Below, piece by piece: positions 35,530-44,819 of a stretch of DNA of 64,000 nucleotides. Where the stretch lies: positions 1-64,000 of the forward strand of contig JALSNW010000031.1 in assembly GCA_026986785.1 (NCBI GenBank), written 5' to 3'. Position 1 is the first letter of the stretch. Each line of letters starts with the position of its first letter. The notes below the pieces were generated by a model. That model was not told where the DNA came from, did no database searches, and saw only the letters and a program-made list of their open reading frames with translations. Both the position numbers and the translations under genes were made by a program. The DNA comes from Deltaproteobacteria bacterium (GTDB lineage: Bacteria; Desulfobacterota; Dissulfuribacteria; Dissulfuribacterales; QOAL01).

Positions 35530-37278
35530 TCAGTTGTCCTGTTGAATAGCCTGATTGGAGACAAGGACCAGGGGCCTCAATAAAGGTGAATCTTGCCTGT
35601 ACACAAAGGGAAAGCTTATTCCTTTTTTGGGGAGCCTTGTGAAATCCTTTTCCCTGAGGATCAAAAAGAGTCTTTCCCCTGCCTCTGTCTTTTCCAAAAA
35701 TTCAGCCAGATGGAGCCTTGGGATCCTTCTGTGGAGGTAAAAGGTGCATTCCTCATCCCAAAAGCCCAGATAGAATAGGGGATTGGAATCAACTATCTTG
35801 GCTACGTTGTGGCAAAAAGGTCTGGCATCTTTGTGCTTGTAGAGCGCTGGGATGAGGACAAGGCTTGATAGGAGAAAGACACAGCACATGTGCAAGGCGT
35901 AGGGGAGGACGATGTTTTCCACCTCATGGCCATCATTACCCTTCATGTAGAAAAATAGACCTGAGAACCCTATAATCAAAAGGGCCAGAAAGGCTGGCAG
36001 GTACTTGGGTAGGCTATATAAGAAGAACAACATGCTATTGGACACGGGTATATCCTTCAAGAAGGTATTCCATGTCGTAGGCGCCAAGAAGACAACCACC
36101 GAGGCAGAAAGCGAAAGGCAAAGCCCTGTAAGAATCAGGATCGTAAACGTGAGGAGTATGATGAGTTTTAGAGGCTTTAACCTGTCGCGGCTGTCCAGAA
36201 AGTATCTAACTGTGAGATATGAGGCGACAGGATAGACGGGAAGGATATAATCACTTCTTTTCGATAAGGCCATGGAGAAAAAGAGAAAAACAAAAAGAAG
36301 ATAGATAAATGACAGTCTCGATAACTCGTCCTTGTTCTTCCAATCTTTTATTATTTCATAGGTCCAAAATGGGGCAGCAATGCTCCAGGGGAAAAATCCT
36401 GTCAGAAAATAGATCGGGTACGAATATATCGGAGAGTGGTTGAATTCCTTGAAGGTCCCGCCAGGGATGAGGTTGGTGAAGCGTGACAGGTTTTCTTCAA
36501 GGATAAATCTGTGGAAAAACCTGAAATCCGTCTCTATGCTTGCAGTCACGAACCAAGGTATGGTCATGAGAAGAAAGAGGAGCATACCTTTTCCCAAAAA
36601 GATATGTCTGATTAGCCTCCACCTCTTTTCAATGGCCAGGTAAAGAAATACCGGTATGAAGACAATGATTGCCCCTACCGGCCCCTTTAGCATCACTGCC
36701 ACCCCTGCTGAGATGAAAAATGCCCAAGGGATCTTTTGGGGATTCTCGGTCCTTTCGCCTTGGCTGTCCATGATGGCCTTGTATGCTGCCCACAGGCCAA
36801 AGAAAGAGGCAGCGGTGAAGCTCATGTCTATCCTGGCCATTTGAGACATCCAGAATACCTTTATGCCAGAGATGAAAATAAAACCACTCAGGGCAGCAGC
36901 CATCCAATACTCTCCATGATAGGGGAGTCTAAAGAACAGATAGATGATGAGGCAGGCGGAGATCAGGGAGGGCAACCTTGCTGCAAGCTCCCAGTTAGGA
37001 CATACCCGCGAGATGAGCGCAATGGTCCAGTAGAAAAGGGGAGGCTTGTCCAGGTCTTCCTGGCCATTTAGGTGGTTGATGAGTATGGATGCCCCCTCGA
37101 TGAATTCTCTTGCTATTTCGGCAGACTCTGCCTCGAGGGTCTCTGTGAGTCCCCTGGTGGATGCGAGATAGAGGCTTGCTGAAAATATCAGGAGGATGGA
37201 ACACAATAGGGCAAAGACATGGGGTCTTGATAACCCAAGGGGGAGTATTTGGGGGTTGTCGAACATCTTGTGATACAA
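35530..37278 (-). CDS. ArnT/GT39-type membrane glycosyltransferase
   Basis: A 582-residue membrane protein with about eleven helices and a catalytic first loop: the sequence NGQEDLDKPPLFYWTIALIS near residues 70-90 carries the acidic and DKPPLFYW features of the dolichol/undecaprenyl-phosphate mannosyl- or aminoarabinose-transferase family. Such enzymes add sugars to lipid A or other periplasmic targets. The start is TTG 37278 or ATG 37266. It follows the second permease gene by only a few bases and so belongs to the efflux operon; whether it acts on the exported substrate is unknown. Confidence 0.8.
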   Translation of the reverse strand: MYHKMFDNPQILPLGLSRPHVFALLCSILLIFSASLYLASTRGLTETLEAESAEIAREFIEGASILINHLNGQEDLDKPPLFYWTIALISRVCPNWELAARLPSLISACLIIYLFFRLPYHGEYWMAAALSGFIFISGIKVFWMSQMARIDMSFTAASFFGLWAAYKAIMDSQGERTENPQKIPWAFFISAGVAVMLKGPVGAIIVFIPVFLYLAIEKRWRLIRHIFLGKGMLLFLLMTIPWFVTASIETDFRFFHRFILEENLSRFTNLIPGGTFKEFNHSPIYSYPIYFLTGFFPWSIAAPFWTYEIIKDWKNKDELSRLSFIYLLFVFLFFSMALSKRSDYILPVYPVASYLTVRYFLDSRDRLKPLKLIILLTFTILILTGLCLSLSASVVVFLAPTTWNTFLKDIPVSNSMLFFLYSLPKYLPAFLALLIIGFSGLFFYMKGNDGHEVENIVLPYALHMCCVFLLSSLVLIPALYKHKDARPFCHNVAKIVDSNPLFYLGFWDEECTFYLHRRIPRLHLAEFLEKTEAGERLFLILREKDFTRLPKKGISFPFVYRQDSPLLRPLVLVSNQAIQQDN

Positions 37279-37283
37279 AGTTC

Positions 37284-38486
37284 TCAGCCCTCTTCGAATA
37301 GGTGAAGGATTGCCTTGGGTTCAAATTCCAAGGCCTGCATGGCAGGATATAATCCAGATACTATGCCAATCAACATGGAAAGTAGTATGGAGACAAAGGC
37401 CGTTTTCCAGGGGAGGAAAAATGGCCACCTTGCCAAGAACTGTACTGTAAGGGCCAATAAGACAGAGATAACGATTCCTGCTCCAGAGCCCACTATGCTC
37501 AGTATCATGGATTCAGTCAAAAACTGGAGGAAGATGTCTTTCTTCCTGGCCCCTGTCACCCTTTTTATGGCTATTTCCAGTATCCTTTCATAGATGGACA
37601 GGGCCATTATGGCAAGTATGCCCAGTGTGCCAACACTGAATGCTATGGATGCCACCACTCGGCTGAGAACTGAAAAGAGGTGGAGTGTCTTTGAGGTGGT
37701 ACTTTGAAGTTCCTGGTAAGTGCTTACAGTAAAGTCTTTCTTTCCATGCCTCTTCAGTAGTAGTTTTTGGATATCGCCCATGGTTTTTTGCAAGACTCCT
37801 CGGTCCCTGGCAACTATTACCGCACCATCCAGGTAATCTACATTTTCCAAGACCTTCATGTGGGTAGTAAGGGGGACAAGGATTACTTCATCAAAGTCTT
37901 CGTTGCTAAAACTGCCCCTTTTTGCCATCACCCCAGCTACTCGAAAGGGCATGCCAGAAAGATAGATTGTTTGCCCCACTGGATTGCCCCTGAAAAATTC
38001 ATCGGCAACCTTGGCACCTATCAGTGCGATCTTTGAAAAGGTTTCCAGATCTCTTTGGAAAATGGTGCGTCCAGAGCTCAAACTATAGTCAAGAATGGTA
38101 CTGTAGTCTGGTTCTACTCCTTTGACCACGAGGGTTGAAGAATTTATGACCGTCTGCACTGGAACACCTTTCTGTTTGAAGGCGCTGACATCTTTCACCA
38201 ATAAGATCTTTCTGATGGCCTCTATGTCAGATGGCTTGAGGGTCGTATATTTTGACAGGCGAATTCTCCTATGTCCTATAGACCTTATCTCGCCTGGTAG
38301 GAGCATGATGAGGCTGCCCCCCATCCTACCAAGCTCGGATTCTATCTTCCGACTCATTGCACCACTGATGCTGTCCATGAGGACGAGGGAGAGGACACCA
38401 ATGGCTATGCCAAGCATGGCGATCAGTATCCTTTTCTTCTCATGGCGAAAATAGGCCAGGAGTTCGTTGAGTACAAGGGCTCTCAT
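37284..38486 (-). CDS. MacB-type ABC transporter permease, second copy
   Basis: A 400-residue MacB/FtsX-type permease: one N-terminal helix (IAMLGIAIGVLSLVLMDSIS), a large periplasmic domain and three C-terminal helices with the family signature KRVTGARKKDIFLQFLTES. It carries no ATPase domain, unlike E. coli MacB. It follows the first permease by about 70 bases in the same operon, so the complex may use two different permeases as a heterodimer. Confidence 0.9.
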   Translation of the reverse strand: MRALVLNELLAYFRHEKKRILIAMLGIAIGVLSLVLMDSISGAMSRKIESELGRMGGSLIMLLPGEIRSIGHRRIRLSKYTTLKPSDIEAIRKILLVKDVSAFKQKGVPVQTVINSSTLVVKGVEPDYSTILDYSLSSGRTIFQRDLETFSKIALIGAKVADEFFRGNPVGQTIYLSGMPFRVAGVMAKRGSFSNEDFDEVILVPLTTHMKVLENVDYLDGAVIVARDRGVLQKTMGDIQKLLLKRHGKKDFTVSTYQELQSTTSKTLHLFSVLSRVVASIAFSVGTLGILAIMALSIYERILEIAIKRVTGARKKDIFLQFLTESMILSIVGSGAGIVISVLLALTVQFLARWPFFLPWKTAFVSILLSMLIGIVSGLYPAMQALEFEPKAILHLFEEG

Positions 38487-38558
38487 CTCTTTTTGCCTCT
38501 CTTATGTTGAAGACATGGGCCGGGATATGAACCAACGTTTGAAGTGCATGATCCGGGA

Positions 38559-39770
38559 TTATAGCCTGGATTTCAAGGCGTGAACCATGTTCAGATATGC
38601 TGCTGATCTTGCAGGCATCCATACGGAGATGAGCCCTGTTGCCGAGGAGAAACATATAGCAAGGAAGAGGGATTTCATTGGAAACACCGTGGGTATCTTG
38701 AGAAGAGGGGTGATCCACCAGATAGCGAGAAAGCCAAGCAGGCTGCCCAGGACAGCACCCATTAGAGAGATGGTCAAGGCCTCTGCCATGAACTGGACTA
38801 TTATGGCATCTCTTGTGGCACCAAGGGCCCTTCTGATCCCTATTTCCCAGGCCCTGACCCTGACATTTATGGCAAATATATTCGACATGACAAAACCACT
38901 TATAAACAGGGCTATAAGACTTGCAAGGCCCAGATACAGGGAAAGGGTCATATTGAAGATATTGAGAAACTTGCGCACTGTCTCAGGGGTTACTATCACA
39001 TAGTCGTCCTTTTTGTGCCTTAGTGACAAGACCTCTTTGACCTGGGAAACTACATAGTCGTAATCCATGTCTTTTGCCAGCTTGAGTTTTATTGCAAATA
39101 GCCTTTTATATTCTGGTTCAATAAATTTTCTATAGGTATTTATGGGGATGATGAGTCTATCGTCCAGACTCTTGCCACTTGGCAATTTGCCCTTGGGGGC
39201 AAAGACCCCGATTATCCTGAAACTCGTCTTGGATATCTTTATGGTTTTGCCAACCGGGTCTGTATCTCCAAAGAAGAACCTGGACAGTTCAGTACCGATG
39301 ATACATATCTTGGGAAACGATGAATATTCATCCAACCTGAAAAAGCGGCCTGTCTTGAGCCTGTAGTCGAAAACATTTAGAAAGTCCTTCATTGCAGAGA
39401 CAGTGTATGCATTTCTTGCTTCTGCGCCCACAGAGATCCTTTTTTGTTTCAACATCAAGAAGGCGGCAGATCTGATCCCGTAGACCTGTTTCAGGGCCCT
39501 GAAGTCTTGGACATTCAGGCGGTAGGTCAGCCTCCTTACACTATTTTTATCCCCGAAGCCCGAGCGTACGAAGATGCTATTTGGTCCAAGGAGCTGGATT
39601 ATGTTCTGGGCATTTTGATTGCTGCCCTCAATGGCAGCCACTATGAAGACCAGGGATGCAATGCCAAGGCTTATGCCGCTCAATGCAAAGAGGGTCCGGG
39701 CAAGGTTCTGCCTGAGGACCTTGAAGACCGTCAGGATGAAGAGATCCTTAGTGAGAAGTGATGCATCCAT
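38559..39770 (-). CDS. MacB-type ABC transporter permease, first copy
   Basis: A 403-residue permease with the same architecture as its neighbour: helix LFALSGISLGIASLVFIVAA, a periplasmic core and the coupling motif RRALGATRDAIIVQFMAEA before two more helices. It overlaps the ATPase gene by 23 bases, showing tight coupling. The pair differ strongly in sequence, so this is not a recent duplication. Confidence 0.9.
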   Translation of the reverse strand: MDASLLTKDLFILTVFKVLRQNLARTLFALSGISLGIASLVFIVAAIEGSNQNAQNIIQLLGPNSIFVRSGFGDKNSVRRLTYRLNVQDFRALKQVYGIRSAAFLMLKQKRISVGAEARNAYTVSAMKDFLNVFDYRLKTGRFFRLDEYSSFPKICIIGTELSRFFFGDTDPVGKTIKISKTSFRIIGVFAPKGKLPSGKSLDDRLIIPINTYRKFIEPEYKRLFAIKLKLAKDMDYDYVVSQVKEVLSLRHKKDDYVIVTPETVRKFLNIFNMTLSLYLGLASLIALFISGFVMSNIFAINVRVRAWEIGIRRALGATRDAIIVQFMAEALTISLMGAVLGSLLGFLAIWWITPLLKIPTVFPMKSLFLAICFSSATGLISVWMPARSAAYLNMVHALKSRL

Positions 39771-40416
39771 CCTTCAGGTATATGATCCTTCTTGCATATC
39801 TGGCCGTCTCTGGGTCGTGAGTAACAAGGATAATGGTTTTCCCCCTGCTGTTGAGCCTCGAAAGTATCTCCATGACCTGTCTCGAGCTTTTGGAATCCAA
39901 TTGGCCTGTGGGTTCATCTGCCAGCACCACCTCAGGGGCATTTATAAGGCTCCTGACTATGGCTACCCTCTGTTTCTGGCCTCCAGAAAGTTCAGATGGC
40001 AGAAATCTTACTCGCTCTTCCATGCCCACCTCCCTTAGGAGAGACAGGGCGCGTTTATTGAAATCCATAGCCTTTGAACTATAGAGACTTGGGACCAGGA
40101 CGTTCTCCAGGACATTCAGATATGGGATTAGGTAAAAGGACTGGAAAATAAAACCAAGACTCTCGTTTCTGATCTGTGAAAGGGAATCGTCGTCGAGCAA
40201 GGCAACGTCTCTGCCCTTGAAGAAATAGTTGCCCGAGGTAGGGCTGTCGAGGCAGCCTATTATATACATAAGGGTGGATTTCCCGCTTCCACTCGCCCCC
40301 ATTATGGCCACAAAGTCGCCTTCTTCGATATCAAGGGTTATGTCCTTGAGGACCTGGACTTCCAGTTCACCCTGACGAAATATACGATTGATACCTCTGA
40401 GTTGTATCAGTGCCAA
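39748..40416 (-). CDS. ABC transporter ATPase, MacB/LolD type
   Basis: A 222-residue ATPase with Walker A GASGSGKST (residues 40-48), Q loop FIFQSFYLIPYL, signature LSGGQKQRVAI near 142, Walker B VVLADEPTGQLD and switch histidine ILVTHDPE. It is of the MacB/LolD class that powers periplasmic permeases. The start is TTG 40416, four bases from the macA stop, with no better alternative upstream. It is encoded separately from the permeases. Confidence 0.93.
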   Translation of the reverse strand: MALIQLRGINRIFRQGELEVQVLKDITLDIEEGDFVAIMGASGSGKSTLMYIIGCLDSPTSGNYFFKGRDVALLDDDSLSQIRNESLGFIFQSFYLIPYLNVLENVLVPSLYSSKAMDFNKRALSLLREVGMEERVRFLPSELSGGQKQRVAIVRSLINAPEVVLADEPTGQLDSKSSRQVMEILSRLNSRGKTIILVTHDPETARYARRIIYLKDGCITSH

Positions 40417-40419
40417 GTT

Positions 40420-41673
40420 CTACTCTTGATATAAGATTTCCTGGCCTTCTTTTATGCCAGCCTTTATCTCTGTGAATTTGCTATCGCTCGCTCCTATCTC
40501 GACAGGAACGGTCTTCTTCTTGCCGTTTATCCTGGCTATGACCACGTAGTGTCCATCCTTGAATCTTACAGCACTGTTGGGTACCATTAGTACGTCCTTT
40601 CTCGTCTTTGTGAAGATCTCGTTGTGGGTTGTCATCTGGATCCTGAGTCTTGGCTCGTTGTCGAACTCTGTAACCACAGCAATGTAGTAAACCACATTGT
40701 TTTGTAGGATTGGAGCTGGGTAAATCTGGGTTATTGTCCCCGAGTATTGATGCCTGACATAGGTATCTACCTTGAATCTGACTTTTTGTCCCACCCTAAC
40801 CTTGCCAATCTCGGTTTCGTCTATGTATATGCGGTTTTCGATCTTGGTGTCATCGAGGATCTTCACAAATTGTGGGGCGTTCAGGCCAGCCACCACGGTT
40901 TCGCCTTCTTGGGTGGACACATATGATATCACACCGGAAAAAGGGGCCCTCAAGGTGGAGTATGAGAACCTTATCCTTGCCCGTTCCAGGTTGGCCTGGG
41001 CGATAGCCAGGGCCTGGGGATATTCATCCTTTAGTTTTTTCAATTCATAGGTAGCCTTTTCCACTGCAAGCTCTGAGGCCCTCAGACTGTCTTTGGCCTT
41101 TTGGAAGTTGGCCTTGCTCCTGGCATAGGCAGCCTCGGCCTTCCTGAGGGCCTTTTCAGAAGTGGAATGGGTAGATCGTGAAAAAAGTGCCTTTTGGCTA
41201 TTCAGGTCCCATTTTGCAAATGAGAGCTCCTGCCTTGTTGCTTCGAGTTCTCTTTCAGCATTGATCTTTAGTGCCTTTTGTCTTTCCAGTTCCTTTTCCT
41301 GTTTCTTTATGGCATTGTCATAGGTGGCCTCTACCTTTTGCAGCTCTGCCTTGGCCTTCTCCACATCTACCTGAAGTTCCCTGTTGTCTATGACAGCAAT
41401 GAGATCCCCTTTCTTGACCCTGTCACCTATCTTGATGGGTTCTTTGACAACCATACCGGTAACCCGGGCCCCAAGGCTTATTTCTGCGCCTGTACATGGT
41501 TTTATTTCCCCAGTGGCCTCGATGGATTCGTGGATCGTCCCCTTTTTTACCACAAAGATCTCAAAGGGGCCATTTCGTGCCTTCTGTCTTTCCCTCTGCA
41601 TGAAAACACCTGATATTATGGCTGCAATGCCTATGAGCACCACTGCAATAATGACATATCTTTTCTTTTTCAT
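40420..41673 (-). CDS. macA: MacA-like periplasmic adaptor (HlyD family)
   Basis: A 417-residue membrane-fusion protein: an N-terminal helix (VIIAVVLIGIAAIISGVFM), a lipoyl half (GAEISLGARVTGMVVKEP), a long coiled-coil hairpin (about residues 95-235), the second lipoyl half (STLRAPFSGVISYVSTQEGE) and a beta-barrel. The layout and its place between a TolC-like protein and a MacB-type ATPase fit MacA, which bridges the inner and outer membrane in tripartite efflux. Substrates of such systems include macrolides, peptides and lipid-linked molecules. Confidence 0.89.
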   Translation of the reverse strand: MKKKRYVIIAVVLIGIAAIISGVFMQRERQKARNGPFEIFVVKKGTIHESIEATGEIKPCTGAEISLGARVTGMVVKEPIKIGDRVKKGDLIAVIDNRELQVDVEKAKAELQKVEATYDNAIKKQEKELERQKALKINAERELEATRQELSFAKWDLNSQKALFSRSTHSTSEKALRKAEAAYARSKANFQKAKDSLRASELAVEKATYELKKLKDEYPQALAIAQANLERARIRFSYSTLRAPFSGVISYVSTQEGETVVAGLNAPQFVKILDDTKIENRIYIDETEIGKVRVGQKVRFKVDTYVRHQYSGTITQIYPAPILQNNVVYYIAVVTEFDNEPRLRIQMTTHNEIFTKTRKDVLMVPNSAVRFKDGHYVVIARINGKKKTVPVEIGASDSKFTEIKAGIKEGQEILYQE

Positions 41674-43094
41674 CTTTTATAGCCTTGAGTCGCATCGATG
41701 GCGGAAGGGAAGATGCCTGTCCTGGGTAAATGGCCTGCCAATGCCCTATAAAGCGCTATCCTGTATTCGATAAGCCTGAGTTTTTCATCTATCATCTTTA
41801 TCTCCAATGAGTCCTTGTTGAGTTCTGTGGCCAGGAACCGAAGAAATTCCACTGTCCCAGCCTCATATTGGTTCTTGACCTGCTCAAGGGAGCTTTTGGA
41901 GAGTTGGAGGCGTTGTTCCATGTTTTTTAAAAGCCGTCTCTGTTGGGCCTCTTTGGCCAAGGCATCTTCGACCTCCCTGAGGGCGTTGAGAACCACACTG
42001 CCATAGTGGAAAAGGGCCTGCCTGGCAGCTGCCTCCCTCTTTTCTACCTCTGCCTCGAGGGATCCACCCCTGAAAACAGGGGTCAACAGGTTGGCAGCGA
42101 TGGTTGCTATCCAGTTTTCGAAAAGGTCGTTCACCCTGGAGGCATCTGTCTCGGCTGATGCTGTCAGAGAAAGCCTTGGATATTGTTCTGCCACGGCCTG
42201 GGCCAGTCTGGCATTTGCTGCCCTGAGTCTCAGAAAGGCGCTTCGGCAGTCCGGACGTCTATTGATGAGTTTTATGGGCAAGCCTGTATCTGGCAAGGGG
42301 GGGATGGGTGGTAGCCTTTTTTTGATATCCACCTTGAGATCTTGAGGTGGTATGCCAAGAAGGACGGCAAGCTGATTCCTCAGTACCCTCATATCCATAT
42401 TTTTTTTGATCCATTGGGCCCTTGTTGACTCCAAGGCCTGTTTTTGTTGAAGGGTATCCAGGATATCGGTCTGGCCAAACTCATACATGGAGGAGATTAT
42501 GTCAAGGGACGTCTGATTGTCTTTTATCTGTCTGGCTATGATATCAAGCTGTTGGCCTATTGCCTGGATCTGAAAATAGGTCAGGCCGACCTCTGACGAA
42601 ATGGTGATACGGGCTGTGTCGAGATCTGCCTCGGTAGCTGCCAGATCCAACATCGCTGCCTCTTTTCGTTTCCTGATCCTCCCCCACAGGTCAACCTCAT
42701 AACTTGCCATGGCCTCGAGGGAAAGGGTGTCCTGGTTGAAGTATTTCGATTGGTCTCTGCCTGTGTTGTGGGATGCACCTCCGCTGATATCGAGCCAGGG
42801 ATAGAGCTCTGCCCCAGCCTGTTTTGCCACTGCCCTGGCCTCAAGGGTCCGTTCCCAAACGGATTTCAGGTCCATATTGTCTCGCAAGGCCCTTTTAATC
42901 AACTGATTGAGCTCCTTATCGTTGAAGGAGTGCCACCAAAGCACGGGGTTAGGCTGTTTACCAGCTATGGAGAAGTTTTCCGGTAGGTCTACAGGTGCTC
43001 TTTCTGGTGCAGGGTGGAATCCGACACAGGCAGAAAGCATGGTCAATGCAAAAATAAGGGGCAGTTGGTATCTTGCAGGCCTGTATAGTTTCAT
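41670..43094 (-). CDS. TolC-like outer-membrane efflux lipoprotein (NodT family)
   Basis: A 474-residue outer-membrane factor with a lipoprotein signal ending MLSAC (Cys23), as in the NodT/OprM group, and two outer-membrane-efflux repeats of long helices. The conserved FNDKELNQLIKRAL near 55 and the repeated GxxDILDTLQQKQALESTR and AGTVEFLRFLATELNKDSLE helices are visible. It overlaps macA by four bases and forms the exit duct of the efflux operon. I start it at ATG 43094 rather than at 43148, which would add a non-signal extension. Confidence 0.9.
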   Translation of the reverse strand: MKLYRPARYQLPLIFALTMLSACVGFHPAPERAPVDLPENFSIAGKQPNPVLWWHSFNDKELNQLIKRALRDNMDLKSVWERTLEARAVAKQAGAELYPWLDISGGASHNTGRDQSKYFNQDTLSLEAMASYEVDLWGRIRKRKEAAMLDLAATEADLDTARITISSEVGLTYFQIQAIGQQLDIIARQIKDNQTSLDIISSMYEFGQTDILDTLQQKQALESTRAQWIKKNMDMRVLRNQLAVLLGIPPQDLKVDIKKRLPPIPPLPDTGLPIKLINRRPDCRSAFLRLRAANARLAQAVAEQYPRLSLTASAETDASRVNDLFENWIATIAANLLTPVFRGGSLEAEVEKREAAARQALFHYGSVVLNALREVEDALAKEAQQRRLLKNMEQRLQLSKSSLEQVKNQYEAGTVEFLRFLATELNKDSLEIKMIDEKLRLIEYRIALYRALAGHLPRTGIFPSAIDATQGYKR

Positions 43095-43174
43095 GATCTG
43101 ATATTTTGGTCTCTTTGTCTTTTCAGGCAAGTAGGATTTTTGTACCATACCTTTTCATGCTGGTGGATGAAACC

Positions 43175-43672
43175 ATGAACCAAGGATATAGCTCCAATTC
43201 TGAATCGACCTTGGAAAAACGCCTCAATTTTTCCTTTGTAATAGAAAAAAAGTTGGCAGGCCTGGCACATCCTCGCCTTGTTCAGCCGGATTATCTGTGG
43301 GTGGACTTTTTATTCAAGAAAGGTGTCCGCCTACTTATAAATCTTACAGAATATGATTATAATCTCTCAGTCGGTTCGGAGATAGGTATATATCATTATC
43401 CTGTAGTAGATTTTGGTGTGATGTCATTGGACCAGATGGATTCCATTTGGGATCGCTACAAGGCCCTTGGCAGACATGAAGCCATGGCTGTCCACTGTTT
43501 GGCCGGAAGGGGGCGCACCGGTACAGTGCTGGCGTGTATAGTCGCCAGGGAATTTGACATGAAGCCCTTGGATGCCGTCTTCTTCATACGAAATCTCAGG
43601 CCAGGGAGCATAGAAACTGGGCAACAGGAGGAGTTCATAGAAGAATGGGTGTTTGCGCGCAGTTCTCCATGA
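43175..43672 (+). CDS. Dual-specificity/tyrosine-type protein phosphatase
   Basis: A 165-residue protein with the cysteine phosphatase loop HCLAGRGRTGTVLACIVA (HCX5R, catalytic Cys about residue 109) and an upstream VDFGVMSLDQM general-acid region (Asp). It matches bacterial dual-specificity or phosphoinositide-type phosphatases. The start is ATG 43175, after a GGTGGA site; ATG 43157 is the alternative. It lies upstream of the nickel operon but is probably independent of it. The substrate is unknown. Confidence 0.82.
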   Translation: MNQGYSSNSESTLEKRLNFSFVIEKKLAGLAHPRLVQPDYLWVDFLFKKGVRLLINLTEYDYNLSVGSEIGIYHYPVVDFGVMSLDQMDSIWDRYKALGRHEAMAVHCLAGRGRTGTVLACIVAREFDMKPLDAVFFIRNLRPGSIETGQQEEFIEEWVFARSSP

Positions 43673-43702
43673 GAAATTCTTTCTTGTCAGATCCCGTATT
43701 GT

Positions 43703-43729
43703 GTGTTACTTTTTTTGAAAAAGTAACAA
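43703..43729 (+). promoter_or_regulatory. NikR-like operator before the nickel transporter
   Basis: GTGTTAC (43703-43709) and GTAACAA (43723-43729) are separated by 13 bases, matching the GTGTTAC-N13/14-GTAACAC form proposed for NikR in deltaproteobacteria except at the last base. The site also forms a 10-base stem with a three-base loop and lies 13 bases before the nikM start, well placed to block transcription or translation. Repression by nickel-bound NikR is inferred. Confidence 0.65.
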
Positions 43730-43742
43730 AGAGGCCTTTATC

Positions 43743-44435
43743 ATGCACATACCAGATGGCTATTTGAGTCCCCAAACCTGCGTAATCATGTACACAGCCT
43801 GCATCCCATTCTGGGTTATGTCTGGCAGACGGCTGAGAAGGAAACTGAACAGCAGGCTGGTGCCGCTATTGAGCATATTTTCTGCCTTTTCTTTTGTGGT
43901 CATGATGTTCAATATCCCTGTCCCAGGTGGTACTACGACTCATGCCATAGGTTCTGTACTCATGGCTATCTTGTTGGGGCCTTGGGCTGCTGTTACTGGG
44001 ATCTCTGTAGCCCTTTTGATACAGGCCCTTTTTTTTGGAGATGGGGGCATCCTGAGTTTTGGCGCAAATGCCTTCAATATGGCAGTTGTGATGCCTTTTG
44101 CAGGTTATTATGTCTATCGGTTCCTGAATCTCACACGTCCAAAGACACCTGTGAGACAGGCCCTCAACGCTGCTGTTGCTGGTTACGTGGGGATCAATGC
44201 CGCAGCATTTGTGACTGCCATAGAGCTTGGGGTTCAACCCCTGTTTTTCAAGGCGCTTGACGGCACACCCCTATACTGCCCTTATGGCCTCGCCCAGACG
44301 ATTCCGGCAATGCTATTTGCTCATCTGACGGTAGGAGGTATTGCCGAGGCAGTTGTAACCGGTGGGGTATTGCTTTTTCTCAGGAGATCTATGCCTGAGA
44401 TAATCGTGGATCTCAAGATAGAGGCTGTGGCATGA
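43743..44435 (+). CDS. nikM: NikM/CbiM-type substrate-specificity subunit of an ECF metal transporter
   Basis: A 230-residue membrane protein with the essential N-terminal MHIPDGYLSP (His2 metal ligand) and the GGTTTHAIGS metal-binding segment near 60-70. The family is the S-component for Ni2+ or Co2+ in energy-coupling factor transporters. The next gene is a PDGLE-type subunit and a NikR-like operator precedes the operon, so nickel is favoured over cobalt. It overlaps the following gene by four bases (ATGA). Confidence 0.9.
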   Translation: MHIPDGYLSPQTCVIMYTACIPFWVMSGRRLRRKLNSRLVPLLSIFSAFSFVVMMFNIPVPGGTTTHAIGSVLMAILLGPWAAVTGISVALLIQALFFGDGGILSFGANAFNMAVVMPFAGYYVYRFLNLTRPKTPVRQALNAAVAGYVGINAAAFVTAIELGVQPLFFKALDGTPLYCPYGLAQTIPAMLFAHLTVGGIAEAVVTGGVLLFLRRSMPEIIVDLKIEAVA

Positions 44436-44743
44436 AGAAGATCAAAGGACTGTGGATCTGGGTATTTTTCATTTGTCTCGCCACCCCTGCAGGGCTCATG
44501 GCTGGTGGAGATGCCTGGGGTGAGTGGGGCAGGGATTTCTTCCAAAAGGTACTGGGATTCGTGCCAGAGGGGATAGCGAAGTATTCCGGGGCCTGGCATG
44601 CCCCTTTCAGGGATTACAATATTCCAGGTTTTGGAGAGGTTACGGGCTATATCCTTTCTGCCATAGCTGGCATAGGTCTGATAATGGGTGCGGTATGGCT
44701 CTTGGCAAGGGGTCTTTCAGGGAAAAACGGGCCACAGGATTGA
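44432..44743 (+). CDS. nikN: NikN-like PDGLE-domain subunit
   Basis: A 103-residue protein with an N-terminal helix (LWIWVFFICLATPAGLMAG), the motif GDAWGEWGRDFF near 30, a conserved W/P-containing segment (AWHAPFRDYNIPGFG) and a second helix. This is the PDGLE/NikN arrangement, an auxiliary subunit that completes NikM for nickel transport. It is coupled to nikM and precedes cbiQ. Confidence 0.85.
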   Translation: MKKIKGLWIWVFFICLATPAGLMAGGDAWGEWGRDFFQKVLGFVPEGIAKYSGAWHAPFRDYNIPGFGEVTGYILSAIAGIGLIMGAVWLLARGLSGKNGPQD

Positions 44744-44819
44744 GACAGAAACCACACTTGCCCGTGATAGAGCCCCTGAACCGTTTTCTGCGAAACCGGA
44801 TGGGATAGGACAAGGGGCC

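Noticed and set aside
43673-43742. Cobalamin riboswitch before the metal transporter
   Set aside because: The gap of about 70 bases is too short for a B12 riboswitch and holds a NikR-like site instead.
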